Of a DNA stretch of 64,000 nt, positions 42,302-55,190 are shown one piece after another. The translations under genes and the position numbers were made by a program. The notes below the pieces were generated by a model. It did not search any database, was not told where the DNA came from, and saw nothing but the letters and a program-made list of their open reading frames with translations. Location: NCBI RefSeq assembly GCF_000176035.2, contig NC_015675.1:3290001-3354000 (forward strand). Reading direction: 5' to 3'. The stretch comes from Mesorhizobium opportunistum WSM2075. Lineage in GTDB: Bacteria > Pseudomonadota > Alphaproteobacteria > Rhizobiales > Rhizobiaceae. The stretch's first letter is position 1. The number at the start of each line of letters is the position of its first letter.

Positions 42302-42347
42302 CTACGACGCCCCCTCTGTCCGGCAGGACAGAGGGGGGCGTCGTAGG
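42302..42347. repeat. Mosaic palindromic repeat (long hairpin)
   Basis: A nearly perfect 20-pair hairpin: ctacgacgccccctctgtcc and its inverse around a four-base loop. It shares words with the elements at 968 and 32429. It stands between two plus-strand genes and could act as a terminator or transcript stabiliser. Confidence 0.7.
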
Positions 42348-42434
42348 GCGGGGCAGACATCGTTTGGCGTCCATGGCGGTTGACCCAACCGCCCATCCGG
42401 CCGATAGGTCCGCGCGAACAGCCCGAGACCCGCA

Positions 42435-43535
42435 ATGACCGACCTCAAAGATGCAACCCGTGCCACCGACGCCACCTGGCAGGACGATGTCCGCCAGGGC
42501 GTGCGGCATGTCCGCGATCTGGCCGCCTTGCCGCTGTCGCCCGCCGAGCGCCAAGCCGCCCAGCAAGCCGCGACGCTTCACAAGGTGCGCGTGCCAAAAA
42601 CCTATCTCGACCTGATCGACTGGAACGACCCGGCCGACCCTATCCGGGCACAGGTGATCCCGTCGCCGGACGAACTGGTGGAAGCGGAGGGTGAGCTTGG
42701 CGACCCGATCGCCGATCACGACTTCAGCCCGGTGCCCAGGCTGACGCACCGCCATGGCGACCGGGTGCTGTTGTTCCCGACCTATCAATGCGCTGTTTAT
42801 TGCCGGTTCTGCTTCCGCAAGGAATCCCTGACCTCGATCGGCCGCGGCTACACGCGCGAGGCGCTGGAGCCGGCGCTGGCCTATATCGCCGACCACTCCG
42901 AGATACGCGAGGTGATCCTGACCGGCGGCGATCCGCTGTCGCTGTCGGACAAGGCACTGGCCGAAATCTTCATGCGCATCGAGGCTATCCCCCATGTGCG
43001 GCTGCTGCGTATCCACACCCGCGTGCCGGTGGCGCTGCCGTCACGCATCACGCCAGGGCTGGTCGAAGCGCTGCAAGGCCGGCTGATGGTCACCGTCGTC
43101 ACCCATTTCAACCATGCACGCGAGATCACCGACGCTGCCGAGGCGGCTTGCCGGACAATGCGCCAGGCGGGCTTCGTGCTGCTCAACCAGAGCGTTCTGC
43201 TCAAGGGCGTCAACGACAGCGTCGAAGTGCTGGAAGAGCTCTGCCGCGAGTTGATGTACCGGTTGGGGGTAAAACCCTATTACCTGCACCATGGCGACCT
43301 CGCGCGCGGCATGGCGCACAGGCGCACCACGATTGCGCAGGGCCAGGCGCTGGTGGAAGCGCTGAGGGCGCGGCTGTCGGGCATCTGTAATCCCGTCTAT
43401 GTGCTGGACCTCCCGGAAGGCGGCGGCAAGGTGCCGCTCGGGCCGTGCTCTATCGAGGGACGCGATGGGGAGAGCTGGCGGATACGCGGGCAGGATGGCG
43501 CGGTGAGGGGATATACGGAGATCACCGAAGCGTGA
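42435..43535 (+). CDS. Lysine 2,3-aminomutase family radical SAM enzyme (KamA/EpmB-like)
   Basis: 366 residues. The radical SAM cluster is CAVYCRFC (Cys119, 123, 126). GRGYTREALEPALAYIADHS then ILTGGDPLSLSD and LHHGDLARGM fit KamA/EpmB. LDLPEGGGKVPL holds the PLP-binding Lys, so pyridoxal is probably bound. It moves the amino group from C2 to C3 of lysine, either on free lysine or on an EF-P lysine. No efp or epmA lies beside it. It is convergent, with 27 bases between stops, with the PPTase/GNAT/NRPS genes. Confidence 0.9.
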   Translation: MTDLKDATRATDATWQDDVRQGVRHVRDLAALPLSPAERQAAQQAATLHKVRVPKTYLDLIDWNDPADPIRAQVIPSPDELVEAEGELGDPIADHDFSPVPRLTHRHGDRVLLFPTYQCAVYCRFCFRKESLTSIGRGYTREALEPALAYIADHSEIREVILTGGDPLSLSDKALAEIFMRIEAIPHVRLLRIHTRVPVALPSRITPGLVEALQGRLMVTVVTHFNHAREITDAAEAACRTMRQAGFVLLNQSVLLKGVNDSVEVLEELCRELMYRLGVKPYYLHHGDLARGMAHRRTTIAQGQALVEALRARLSGICNPVYVLDLPEGGGKVPLGPCSIEGRDGESWRIRGQDGAVRGYTEITEA

Positions 43536-43562
43536 GAAGCAGGTGCGCCGGCGCCGGATCAG

Positions 43563-44231
43563 CTAGTCCGCACCGGCCTCGACAAACGCCAGCACGACCA
43601 CGCGCGGCGCTATGCGGTATGCGAGGCGGACGCTGCGGCCCGTCTTCGTCACCGCGCGACCTGCGTTGAGGTCGACAGTGATATCCTCATAGCCTAGCAC
43701 ATTGCGGTCGAGCGCATATGCCGCCTTGTAGACCGCCTCCTTGGCTGAAAAGAGGATACGGCCGGCAAGATGCAGGGGCGCCGCACCGGTTTCATCCGCT
43801 GGGGTTTGAACAATCGCCAGGAGCTCGTCGGGCAGGGGCAATGCCGGCTCGACGTCGATGCCGAGCGAGGCGATGTGGCCAAGCGGCGCGACCGCGGCCA
43901 CGGCCATCTCGTCGTCATGGGCGAGCGAACCAACTATCTCGCCGGGCCAGACCGGCGCGCCGGAGGTGCCGCGCGGGATGGCGAGGTCGTTGACGCCGAG
44001 ATCCGCCAGCAGCCGGTGCGCGATCCACCGCGCCGCGCCGCTGGCGCGTCGCATGGCCGGCTGGCGCGCCGGAATGGATTGCGCCTCCGCGGGCAAGAGG
44101 TGCGCCTCGTCGCCTCCACGGATCATCCGGCATCCGGTGCGGACGCCGTTGGGGGCGATGGCGGCCAGCGCCCGCGCGAGTGAGATTTCCTCAAGCTGCT
44201 CCAGGGCGGACGGAATTGCGGGAAGTGTCAT
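43563..44231 (-). CDS. 4'-phosphopantetheinyl transferase (Sfp/EntD type)
   Basis: 222 residues. The two PPTase motifs are GIDVEP (Asp126, Glu128) and FSAKEAVYKA (Glu165, Lys169). It transfers phosphopantetheine from CoA to the Ser of a carrier domain. The start ATG overlaps the stop of the upstream GNAT gene, and the NRPS with a carrier domain lies immediately upstream, so its substrate is probably that carrier (Ser603). Confidence 0.93.
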   Translation of the reverse strand: MTLPAIPSALEQLEEISLARALAAIAPNGVRTGCRMIRGGDEAHLLPAEAQSIPARQPAMRRASGAARWIAHRLLADLGVNDLAIPRGTSGAPVWPGEIVGSLAHDDEMAVAAVAPLGHIASLGIDVEPALPLPDELLAIVQTPADETGAAPLHLAGRILFSAKEAVYKAAYALDRNVLGYEDITVDLNAGRAVTKTGRSVRLAYRIAPRVVVLAFVEAGAD

Positions 44232-44702
44232 CGGCCGCTCGATGCGGGCAGCACGAGCTCGGCGATCATTTCCCCGTCCTCGTCGAGGCCTTCCTCGACG
44301 AAACCGGCGGCGCGGTAGAGCCGGCGCGCGGCCTCATTCTCCGGTTCATAGCAAATCGAGACGTGCCTGACGTGGCCGAGCCCCCGGATTTCGCCCAGCA
44401 CTTCACGCAGCGCGGCCTTGCCGTAGCCTTTACCCTGGCTGGAGCGGTCGATCATGAAGCGATAGATGCGCGCCTCGTCGTCATCGCGCGGCGCCTCGTA
44501 CATCAGAAATCCGACGACACGGTCGCCGGCGATCACCGCGCGTGGCCGTGCATCCCTGTCGGATCTGGCTTCATCCAGGGAGTCCGCATTGCTGGCGACG
44601 AAATCGATCTGCTCCGGCGCCAGTCGCAGGGACGTGACCAGGGCCCGGTTGGCCCTGGTCACCGGGACGAGACGGATTTCCACCATCTCGCGGGACGTTC
44701 CG

Positions 44703-44716
<14 letters not shown>
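44228..44716 (-). CDS. GNAT-family acetyltransferase
   Basis: 162 residues. Acetyl-CoA motif QGKGYGKAALREVLGEIR (Q-x-x-G-x-G/A) near 91, then ARRLYRAAGFVEEGLDEDGE. It resembles diamine and ribosomal-alanine acetyltransferases. The gene overlaps the NRPS end by 14 bases and the PPTase by four, so the three genes form one transcript. It may acetylate a product or free amine linked to the NRPS; substrate unknown. Confidence 0.9.
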
Positions 44717-48815
<4,099 letters not shown>

Positions 48816-49021
48816 AACTTTCTTATCCTAGCCGAACCGTGCCAGGCACATGTCGATCGTGCCGCCGCTCAAGCAGGCATTGTCGGCTGTGCGGCCGCTG
48901 CAATTTGACGTTGTTGGTGAAGGTGGAATGACCGGCGCGCAGGGCGCGGGGCGGAGGCAGACGCACCGCTGGCGGCGAGCGACATCCATCCGTTCGAACC
49001 GCGTTGCATTGCCCGTGCCCA
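48816..49021. other. Upstream region of the NRPS gene
   Basis: No gene seen. It probably holds the NRPS promoter on the minus strand; no clear -35/-10 pair was identified. Confidence 0.3.
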
Positions 49022-49133
49022 ATCCGATGCGCTGTGCGGCCGATTCCCGGTCGCTGGGACACGCTTATGCCATCCGATCTTTTCGCCAGTTTTTCCGAAC
49101 TGTTGAATATTGTTTCTGGATTGTGTCTCGGTG
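49022..49133. repeat. Intergenic repeat B (partner at 21192)
   Basis: Shares a 23-base identical core (49075-49097) and surrounding layout with 21192-21305. It lies before the DUF680-like gene. Confidence 0.6.
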
Positions 49134-49273
49134 CTCTTTTTTGCCCCGGATTCCTTCCTCCCAAAGAATCTTGCGAGGCCCGGGAATAAAGCGCCGCCCT
49201 TCCGGGTCTTCATTTCAGCGGGGCCAATCCAGCGGCCCGCGACCTGAAGAAACGGAACAAGGATTTATCGGAA

Positions 49274-49489
49274 ATGACCAAGCTCGCTCTCAGCGTGGCT
49301 GCGATGTTGCTTGCCTCGAGTTCTGCCTTTGCCGGCAGCGACCATTTCGGCACGAGCACCCAGGCCACCGCAACCACCGACAACACCTACACTGCCTCCA
49401 CTCGCGAGGCGGACATGGTTCGGCACGACACGCAGGCGTCGATGAAATCCGATGCGGAAGAACCCGGCCAGGGCATCTGGGGCCGCTGA
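49274..49489 (+). CDS. Small secreted DUF680-like protein, copy 1
   Basis: 71 residues. Signal peptide MTKLALSVAAMLLASSSAFA, then GSDHFGTSTQATATTDNTYT, and a C-terminal motif GQGIWGR. The GSDHFG head and GQGIWG tail recur in the second copy at 52192. This layout matches the Mesorhizobium-expanded DUF680 family as I recall it; function unknown. Probably in the periplasm. AAGGA about 9 bases upstream. Confidence 0.75.
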   Translation: MTKLALSVAAMLLASSSAFAGSDHFGTSTQATATTDNTYTASTREADMVRHDTQASMKSDAEEPGQGIWGR

Positions 49490-49617
49490 GTTCATGAGCG
49501 TCGCGCCGGATCCCGACGGCGCGCCTCACCGCATCAGGACGGAGGGCCAGGGGCTTGGCCCTCCGTCATTTCTTCCGATTTTTGCCTTCCGCCACGCAAC
49601 CCAAAGGAGAGACCACC

Positions 49618-50589
49618 ATGTTCAGCATGACACGTCGCACAGTGCTTCAATCAGCAGCCGCCGCCGCCGCTTTCGGCCTTGCCGGAAAGCTGGAATTCAT
49701 ACGCCCGGCTTTCGCGCAAACACCGGTTGAGCCGACCGTAGGCTTCTACAAATACAAGGTCGGCGATATCGAGGTCACCGCCGTCTATGACGGCATCTGG
49801 CGCAAGCCGCACGACCCGGCCTTCATCAAGGATGTATCGGTCGACGACACCAAGGCGGCTCTTGCCAAAGCCGGGCTGCCCACCGAGTTCATGCCCATCC
49901 CGCTCACCGTCGTCGTGCTCAAGATGGGCGGTCGGCTGATCATGATGGATGCCGGCTCGGGTGTCGGCCAGTGGCAGGCCAACGCCACGCATTTGCCGGC
50001 CAACATGGCCGCCGCCGGCATCGACTACAAGGCGATCGACACCATCATGATCTCGCATTTCCACCCCGATCATGTCTGGGGCCTGATGGAGAAGGGCACC
50101 AACACGCCGGTGTTCCCCAATGCCGAGCTGATCGTCAACGCCACCGAATACAATTGGTGGACCGACCCCAGCCGGCTGGCCAAGCTGCCCGAGGGCCGCA
50201 AGCCGGCGGGCAAGCGCATCGCCGAGAATTTTTCGAAATGGAAGAACTGGAAGCTGGTCGAGGACGGCGCCGAAGTCGCGCCCGGCATCCAGATCATCGC
50301 CGCACCCGGCCACACGCCCGGCCACTCGGTCTACCTCGCCAATTCCGGTGGGGAGCAGCTGATGATCTCGGCCGACACCATGTATGTGCCGGCCCTTCTG
50401 GCGCCGCATCCGGAGTGGCAGGGCGCCTACGACCAGGACGGGCCGACCGCGATCGCCACGCGCCACAAGATCGTCGACCGGGTGATCGCGGACAACATCC
50501 GCATTTCCGGGTCGCATTTCCCATTCCCCGGCACCGGCGTCTTCGTGAAGGATGGCAGCGCTTACGCTTTCACGCCCGTGCAGATTTGA
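49618..50589 (+). CDS. Tat-exported MBL-fold metallo-hydrolase
   Basis: 323 residues from ATG 49618. A twin-arginine signal (MTRRTVLQS) ends near AFA-Q. The beta-lactamase fold has MMDAGSG, ISHFHPDHVWGL (metal-binding HxHxDH) and ISADTMYVPALLA. The second His (APGHTPGHS) and the SGSHFPFPGTG end complete the metal site. A zinc-dependent hydrolase exported folded to the periplasm; it may act on a lactone or other small substrate. A TPR gene follows. Confidence 0.92.
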   Translation: MFSMTRRTVLQSAAAAAAFGLAGKLEFIRPAFAQTPVEPTVGFYKYKVGDIEVTAVYDGIWRKPHDPAFIKDVSVDDTKAALAKAGLPTEFMPIPLTVVVLKMGGRLIMMDAGSGVGQWQANATHLPANMAAAGIDYKAIDTIMISHFHPDHVWGLMEKGTNTPVFPNAELIVNATEYNWWTDPSRLAKLPEGRKPAGKRIAENFSKWKNWKLVEDGAEVAPGIQIIAAPGHTPGHSVYLANSGGEQLMISADTMYVPALLAPHPEWQGAYDQDGPTAIATRHKIVDRVIADNIRISGSHFPFPGTGVFVKDGSAYAFTPVQI

Positions 50590-50617
50590 TCACGGTAACC
50601 GACAAGCGAGAAAGACA

Positions 50618-51097
50618 ATGAAACAATCCTTCTTGGGCAGACACGCCCTGTACGGTCTGCTCGGCGCCATTGCCGTGCTGACCGTGGTTCCCGTCGCGAC
50701 GATCATGCCGGCCTATGCCGTCGATGACATCGAGGGCACCGATGCGCCCGATCTCACCGCCGTGCAGGCCAAGATCGCCGCCAAGGACTACAAGGGCGCG
50801 CTGGCCGATTTGCGCGATCTCGCGCAGGACAACCAGCAGGCCGATGTCTACAACCTGCTCGGCTTCACGCTGCGCAAGACCGGCGACTTCACCACCGCGC
50901 TGACCTACTACAACAAGGCGCTGGAGCTGAAGCCCGACCACAAGGCCGCCCGCGAATATCTGGGCGAGCTCTATGTCGAGACCGGCGACATGGCCAAGGC
51001 GCAGGAGCAACTGGCGTCGCTGCAGAAACTGTGCCCCGCCGGCTGCGAGGAGCTTTCCGACCTGCAGAAAGCCATCGACACCAAGGTGACGCAGTAA
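50618..51097 (+). CDS. Secreted TPR protein
   Basis: 159 residues from ATG 50618. Signal peptide MKQSFLGRHALYGLLGAIAV ending near AYA-V. TPRs at about 70-140 (ADVYNLLGFTLRKTGDFTTA, LTYYNKALELKPDHKAAREY). A Cys pair (LCPAGCEEL) near the end may form a disulfide. It is 28 bases after the MBL gene and probably co-transcribed. The role may be to hold the hydrolase or other periplasmic partner. Confidence 0.85.
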   Translation: MKQSFLGRHALYGLLGAIAVLTVVPVATIMPAYAVDDIEGTDAPDLTAVQAKIAAKDYKGALADLRDLAQDNQQADVYNLLGFTLRKTGDFTTALTYYNKALELKPDHKAAREYLGELYVETGDMAKAQEQLASLQKLCPAGCEELSDLQKAIDTKVTQ

Positions 51098-51104
51098 GTT
51101 CCCC

Positions 51105-51230
51105 CTCACCCGGATTGCCAAGACCGAATTGCCAAGAGCAATTCGGGGCAATCCGACCTCTCCCCGAGGGGAGAGGAGGGGCCAACGTTGACGCTTCCCA
51201 CATCTCCCCTCGGGGGCAGTTTGGGCGCTC
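51105..51230. repeat. Mosaic repeat copy
   Basis: Words cacccggattgcc, gagcaattcggggcaat and cctctccccgaggggagagg. It lies between the TPR gene and the DoxX gene. Confidence 0.6.
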
Positions 51231-51359
51231 GTGGCTGACGCCCGTTGCCGGAGCCGGCGCCTCTCCCTCGAGCCGGCTCCGGCCCTTTCGAACATCGCAC
51301 GCTGGCAAGCGCCCTTGCAGAGCGGGCGCCTGCCTGTATCAAAATATCGGAGACCGACC

Positions 51360-51884
51360 ATGACATTGACCGAACGTATCGCCCGGTTGCACGCGCTCGC
51401 CACGAAATACCACGCTGGGGATGTGACCCTGCTTGCCGGCCGCCTGCTTCTGTCCCTCATCTTCCTGCATGAGGGCGCAACGCTCGCCACCCATTTCGAT
51501 GCCGCCGCAAAGGCGATGGCGGCATTGGGCGTCGGCCTGCCGCTGTTCGTCGCCACCATCGCGCTGCAACTGGGGGCAGGGCTCTCGATCGCATCCGGCC
51601 TGCTGACGCGGTTGGGCGCCATCGGGCTCGGCCTGTTCTGCCTGGCGACGGCCATGCTGTTCCACACCAACTTCGCCAGCCAGAACGAGCTACTGCATTT
51701 CGAAAAGGACCTGGCCATATCCGGCGGCATGTTCGTGCTGGCCGCCGTCGGTGCCGGCAGGTTCTCGCTGGACCGGCTGGTGGCGCTCTATTTGCACAAG
51801 CGACAGCGCGACAAGGAGATGGCGGCGGCGCTGCTGGCGGTGGAGAACCACATGTGGGTGGGCGAGGTGAAGCTGCCGATTTGA
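51360..51884 (+). CDS. DoxX-family membrane protein
   Basis: 174 residues from ATG 51360. Four hydrophobic helices at about 22-40, 50-68, 75-95 and 106-122, with LLSLIFLHEGATLATHFDA, LATAMLFHTNF and LEKDLAISGG-type motifs of DoxX. It is an inner-membrane protein, possibly an oxidoreductase subunit, and follows the MBL/TPR genes. The last 45 residues are charged. Confidence 0.88.
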   Translation: MTLTERIARLHALATKYHAGDVTLLAGRLLLSLIFLHEGATLATHFDAAAKAMAALGVGLPLFVATIALQLGAGLSIASGLLTRLGAIGLGLFCLATAMLFHTNFASQNELLHFEKDLAISGGMFVLAAVGAGRFSLDRLVALYLHKRQRDKEMAAALLAVENHMWVGEVKLPI

Positions 51885-52191
51885 GGGGCGCCCGAACCCT
51901 CGCGGCCCAGGCGCAGCACTTGTCTGCTGCATTCCACGCAAAATTCCACTGTTGCGGCGGTTCCTACCACGCCGGCTACCACGCTTGCGCACACACCACG
52001 GCCCTATAAAGCGGCCAACAGCGCACGACGAACCCAAGACGATCATGCGCTGAGCAACCTGCCGCCGCGGACCCCGTGGGGATAGCGGCTGGCCGGTTTC
52101 GCCTGATGAAAATGTAGAGACAGCCTCGGGAACGCGGTGCGGGCGGCGCGTTGAGGTCCTGTCATCAACTTTAGAAAGATGGAGAATTGAA
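51885..52191. other. Intergenic stretch, nothing recognised
   Basis: 307 bases with no supported gene. It holds some CA-rich tracts but no clear promoter or terminator. Confidence 0.4.
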
Positions 52192-52446
52192 ATGAAGAAG
52201 ATCGTTCTTACCATTGCCGCGGTTCTGTTTGCCTCCGGCACGGCTTTTGCCGGCAGCGACCACTTCGGCACGGACTATGTCCCGGCCGCCGGCAGCTATC
52301 CGACCACGACGACCCATTCGATGATGTCCGGCGGTGCGCCCGACATGAGCGGCACCAAGGGCATCACCGGCAGCGCGGTTGAGGGAAGTGCGAACTCCAG
52401 CATGCCCGCACCGGGCTATGGCCAGGGCATCTGGGGCAACCGATAA
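52192..52446 (+). CDS. Small secreted DUF680-like protein, copy 2
   Basis: 84 residues. Signal peptide MKKIVLTIAAVLFASGTAFA, then GSDHFGTDYVPAAGSYPTTT, and the same closing motif GQGIWGN. GGAG upstream. It is a paralogue of the protein at 49274-49489, sharing the GSDHFG head and GQGIWG tail, while the middle differs. Probably periplasmic; role unknown. Confidence 0.75.
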   Translation: MKKIVLTIAAVLFASGTAFAGSDHFGTDYVPAAGSYPTTTTHSMMSGGAPDMSGTKGITGSAVEGSANSSMPAPGYGQGIWGNR

Positions 52447-52626
52447 CAAACCGGCCGCCATGGCCGGCATCCAGGCGGCGGTCGCCGCCTGGATCGTTTC
52501 TCTGCCTGAATGGCTCGCTCCATTCCTGCTCCAGCGGACCGATCAGCGATGCGCCCGCCGCGCGTGCTTTTCTGGAACAAGCCTTGACGTCCCGCATTCT
52601 ATTAGCAGGGGCGCAAGGAGCGTGGC

Positions 52627-53214
52627 GTGAAAGCATTTTTGGGACTGGTCTGTGGCTTCGTGCTGACCCTTGCGGTGTTCGGCAGCGGGTTGGTTTTCGC
52701 AGCCTGGCTGCTCGCCGCCAAACCCGCGCGCGAAGCAAGGCCCACCGTCAGCGTGGCGGAGCTGTGGACCAAGAAGGCGCGGCCGGTGAACAAGGCGGCA
52801 CAGAACCTCGAACGCGTGCCGGCCGAGCAGCCCGCGCCTGCCGACATCGCCGCCAAGGAACCAACCAAGCAGCAGCCAGATCCCACCGTCACCGGCGCTA
52901 TCGCGCCGGCCGAACTGCCGCCGCCGCATCTCGCCTGGTGCGCCAACCGTTACCGCTCCTACAATCCCGACGACAACAGCTACATGTCCTATAGCGGGCA
53001 GCAGCGCACCTGCGTCTCGCCCTATCTCGCCGCCGACCGCACCGCGCCGCCCGCCGCCGAGGCCAGCTATGCCGAGGGCCCGGGGCTGGGCGCTTACGCG
53101 GCCGCCGGCGACGACGACCATGTTGCCTCCTGCTTCAGCCGCTACCGCTCCTATCGGCCGGAAGACAACAGCTACCAGCCCTATTCCGGCGGGCCGAGAC
53201 GCCAATGCGAGTAG
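52627..53214 (+). CDS. BA14K-type secreted protein
   Basis: 195 residues. An N-terminal hydrophobic helix (LGLVCGFVLTLAVFGSGLVF) acts as signal or anchor. A Pro/Ala linker follows. Two BA14K units are present: CANRYRSYNPDDNSYMSYSG with RTC (about 110-136) and CFSRYRSYRPEDNSYQPYSG with RQC near the end. BA14K motifs are lectin-like and are typical of Rhizobiales envelope proteins. The gene has no obvious partner. Confidence 0.85.
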   Translation: MKAFLGLVCGFVLTLAVFGSGLVFAAWLLAAKPAREARPTVSVAELWTKKARPVNKAAQNLERVPAEQPAPADIAAKEPTKQQPDPTVTGAIAPAELPPPHLAWCANRYRSYNPDDNSYMSYSGQQRTCVSPYLAADRTAPPAAEASYAEGPGLGAYAAAGDDDHVASCFSRYRSYRPEDNSYQPYSGGPRRQCE

Positions 53215-53317
53215 CCGGCAGCGGGCTGGCACACGACGAAGGCCGCCGGGAGCGACTGCGACCGCGCGATTTCTGGGATCGTTCGGATCGGCCTCAATGC
53301 CCAGAGGAGGAACGACC

Positions 53318-53647
53318 ATGGACGATGACCGGCACGAGAAGATCCAGCAGCGCGCATACCAGATCTGGCAGCGTGAAGGCGGCGGCGATCCCGAGGATCA
53401 CTGGCACCGGGCCGAAGCCGAGATCGATCGCGAGGCGGCACTGCCGTTGACGGCCGGTGACGCGTTGCCGCGTGAGATCGCCAGCGCCGACGTGCTGACG
53501 GTGGAGGAACTGGCGGTGCGCACCGGCATATCGGGCGACGAGGCGCAGGACCTGATCGATCGCCTGGGCACCGACCGCGCCGCCCTTGAACAAGCCGCGC
53601 GCAGTCTCAAAAGGCGGCGCACGCCTCAGGAGGGCCAGGCGAAATGA
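53318..53647 (+). CDS. DUF2934-type protein
   Basis: 109 residues from ATG 53318 with GGAGG upstream. The N-terminal motif RAYQIWQREGGGDPEDHWHR AEAEI is DUF2934. The C-terminal part (ISGDEAQDLIDRLGTDRAAL) is helical. The stop overlaps the next ATG. It is probably co-translated with the basic peptide gene at 53644. Function unknown. Confidence 0.85.
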   Translation: MDDDRHEKIQQRAYQIWQREGGGDPEDHWHRAEAEIDREAALPLTAGDALPREIASADVLTVEELAVRTGISGDEAQDLIDRLGTDRAALEQAARSLKRRRTPQEGQAK

Positions 53648-53793
53648 TCAGGAAACTCAAGGACGGGAAATACCGGCTCTATTCGCGCAAGAAGGATGAG
53701 AAGACCGGGAAGCGGCGGAACCTGGGCACATTCGAGACGCGCGAGGCGGCGGAGAAGCATGAGCGGGAGGTGCAGTATTTCAAGCGGCATTGA
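53644..53793 (+). CDS. Small basic protein, coupled to DUF2934
   Basis: 49 residues: MIRKLKDGKYRLYSRKKDEK, TGKRRNLGTFETREAAEKHE, REVQYFKRH. ATG overlaps the previous TGA (ATGA). It is rich in Lys, Arg and Glu and probably binds nucleic acid. The repeated GTFETREAAEKHEREVQ pattern resembles short conserved alphaproteobacterial proteins of unknown role. Confidence 0.75.
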   Translation: MIRKLKDGKYRLYSRKKDEKTGKRRNLGTFETREAAEKHEREVQYFKRH

Positions 53794-53844
53794 GGGGTAC
53801 CTCTGACTGTCGCGACGGTGACGCACCACTGAGACTGGTTACTT

Positions 53845-53873
53845 CCGCTGAATACAAAGGCGGCTTTGCGCCT
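53845..53873. repeat. Direct repeat, left copy
   Basis: 29-base unit (53845-53873) that recurs at 54901-54929 with 26 of 29 bases the same. The two copies flank the DMT-transporter gene. Confidence 0.6.
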
Positions 53874-53889
53874 GATCCCGTCAGGATTT

Positions 53890-54849
53890 CTACGCCACGC
53901 GGGGTTGAGCTGGCCTGGATTTGACCACGGTGGCGAGTACGATGCCGGCGACAATGAAGGCAGCACCGACCAGATCGTAATCGTGCAAGCCCTCGCCAAG
54001 CAGCAGATAGGCGAGCATGGCGACGAACACCGTCTGCAGGTAGAGCAGCATGCTCGCCCGGCTCGCGCCGAGCGTTTCCACGCTTTTGTTGTAGAGATAG
54101 TACATCAAGGCGCCGCCGGGGCCTGCCAGATAGGCGAGCGCGAGAACGCTGTCGATGTCCATGGCGGAGCGTTCGTCGTTGAACAATTCCCACACATGGA
54201 AAGGCAAGGCGACCAGCGCACCGGCGCCGAGCAGCAGCACGACCATCGGCAGGAGTTCGATGCCGAATTTGGCACGGCGCAAAAGCACGGTGTACAGACC
54301 CCAGCAGAACGCGCTGCCGACGATCCACAACTCGCCGGCGTTGACCTTGAGTTGCAGCAGCGCCGCCAGGTTGCCGTGGGCAACGATGAAAATCATCCCG
54401 GCAAGCGCAACCAGGGCGCCAAGCGACTTCCACAGCCCGAGCGGCTCGCCAAGCACGAAACGGGCGAGCACCATCGTCATGACAGGCGACAGCGCCATGA
54501 TGATGCCCGCCGTGGTGGCGTCGGTGTGGCTGAGGCCATGGTAGATCATGCCCTGGCAGAGCGTCAGGCCGATCGCCCCGACGGCGACGACCTCCACGGC
54601 GCGCGTTCGCAAAAGGCCGATCATCGCGTCGTGATGACGGTGCACGATCGGCAGCAGGATGGCGCAAGCAAGCGTCAGCCGCCAGAAGCAGAGGCCCCAG
54701 GGCGGCATTTCAGGCGCCACCCATTTGGCCGCGATATAGACGCCAGCCGAAAGCAGCCAGCACAGGACTGCGGCCGGATAGCCGGTCATGGAGGATATGG
54801 GGCCGAGCACGGGTTGCGCGGCTTGATGCGCTATCGGCATTGCCTGCAT
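53890..54849 (-). CDS. EamA/DMT-family transporter
   Basis: 319 residues from ATG 54849 with GGGGAGG upstream. Ten hydrophobic helices in two EamA halves; the second has KSVETLGASRASMLLYLQTV and EGLHDYDLVGAAFIVAGIVL. It is an inner-membrane exporter or importer of small metabolites; substrate unknown. Flanked by the direct repeats at 53845 and 54901. Confidence 0.92.
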   Translation of the reverse strand: MQAMPIAHQAAQPVLGPISSMTGYPAAVLCWLLSAGVYIAAKWVAPEMPPWGLCFWRLTLACAILLPIVHRHHDAMIGLLRTRAVEVVAVGAIGLTLCQGMIYHGLSHTDATTAGIIMALSPVMTMVLARFVLGEPLGLWKSLGALVALAGMIFIVAHGNLAALLQLKVNAGELWIVGSAFCWGLYTVLLRRAKFGIELLPMVVLLLGAGALVALPFHVWELFNDERSAMDIDSVLALAYLAGPGGALMYYLYNKSVETLGASRASMLLYLQTVFVAMLAYLLLGEGLHDYDLVGAAFIVAGIVLATVVKSRPAQPRVA

Positions 54850-54900
54850 GTCATGCCTCCCCTTCGATGACCTCGGCCGTACTACTCCTAATGGCCATCT

Positions 54901-54929
54901 CCGCCGAGTACAATGGCGGCTTTGCGCCT
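54901..54929. repeat. Direct repeat, right copy
   Basis: Same orientation as 53845-53873, 26 of 29 bases identical. An ABC-F gene fragment begins about 70 bases later. Confidence 0.6.
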
Positions 54930-54997
54930 CATTTCGGCCGTTAAAGGTAGCTGTCCCGTCGCCTGACGAGAACAGCATCGTGGCTGTCGCCGCTCGT

Positions 54998-55096
54998 ATC
55001 CGTCGAGCTCCTCGAACCGGCGCTGCGCCTCGTCATACTTCTGGATGATCTCGTCCATTCGGCCGGCAGGATCGGCCATGGCAGCCTCGAGCCCTT
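54998..55096 (-). pseudogene. ABC-F gene fragment
   Basis: The minus frame reads EGLEAAMADPAGRMDEIIQK then YDEAQRRFEELDGYE. It matches the region of the ABC-F protein at 21436 that reads ELEAAMADPDQADRMDEIIE then KYGEAQHRFEELDGY, with a two-codon gap and several substitutions. There is no start and no continuation. It is a remnant of a second ABC-F gene, not a simple copy of the one at 21436. Confidence 0.7.
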
Positions 55097-55121
55097 CCGG
55101 AATGGCAGGTAATGCTGTATA

Positions 55122-55136
55122 TTAGCAATTCGTTAA
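55122..55136. promoter_or_regulatory. CtrA-like box (7 of 8 bases)
   Basis: TTAG-N7-TTAA at 55122-55136, one base off the TTAA-N7-TTAA consensus. It lies 54 bases before the coiled-coil gene. Confidence 0.45.
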
Positions 55137-55190
55137 GCGTTCCCGGAAGCTAGGGTAAGGTGTGTTGTCGAGCGTAAGGGGTGTGTCGTG

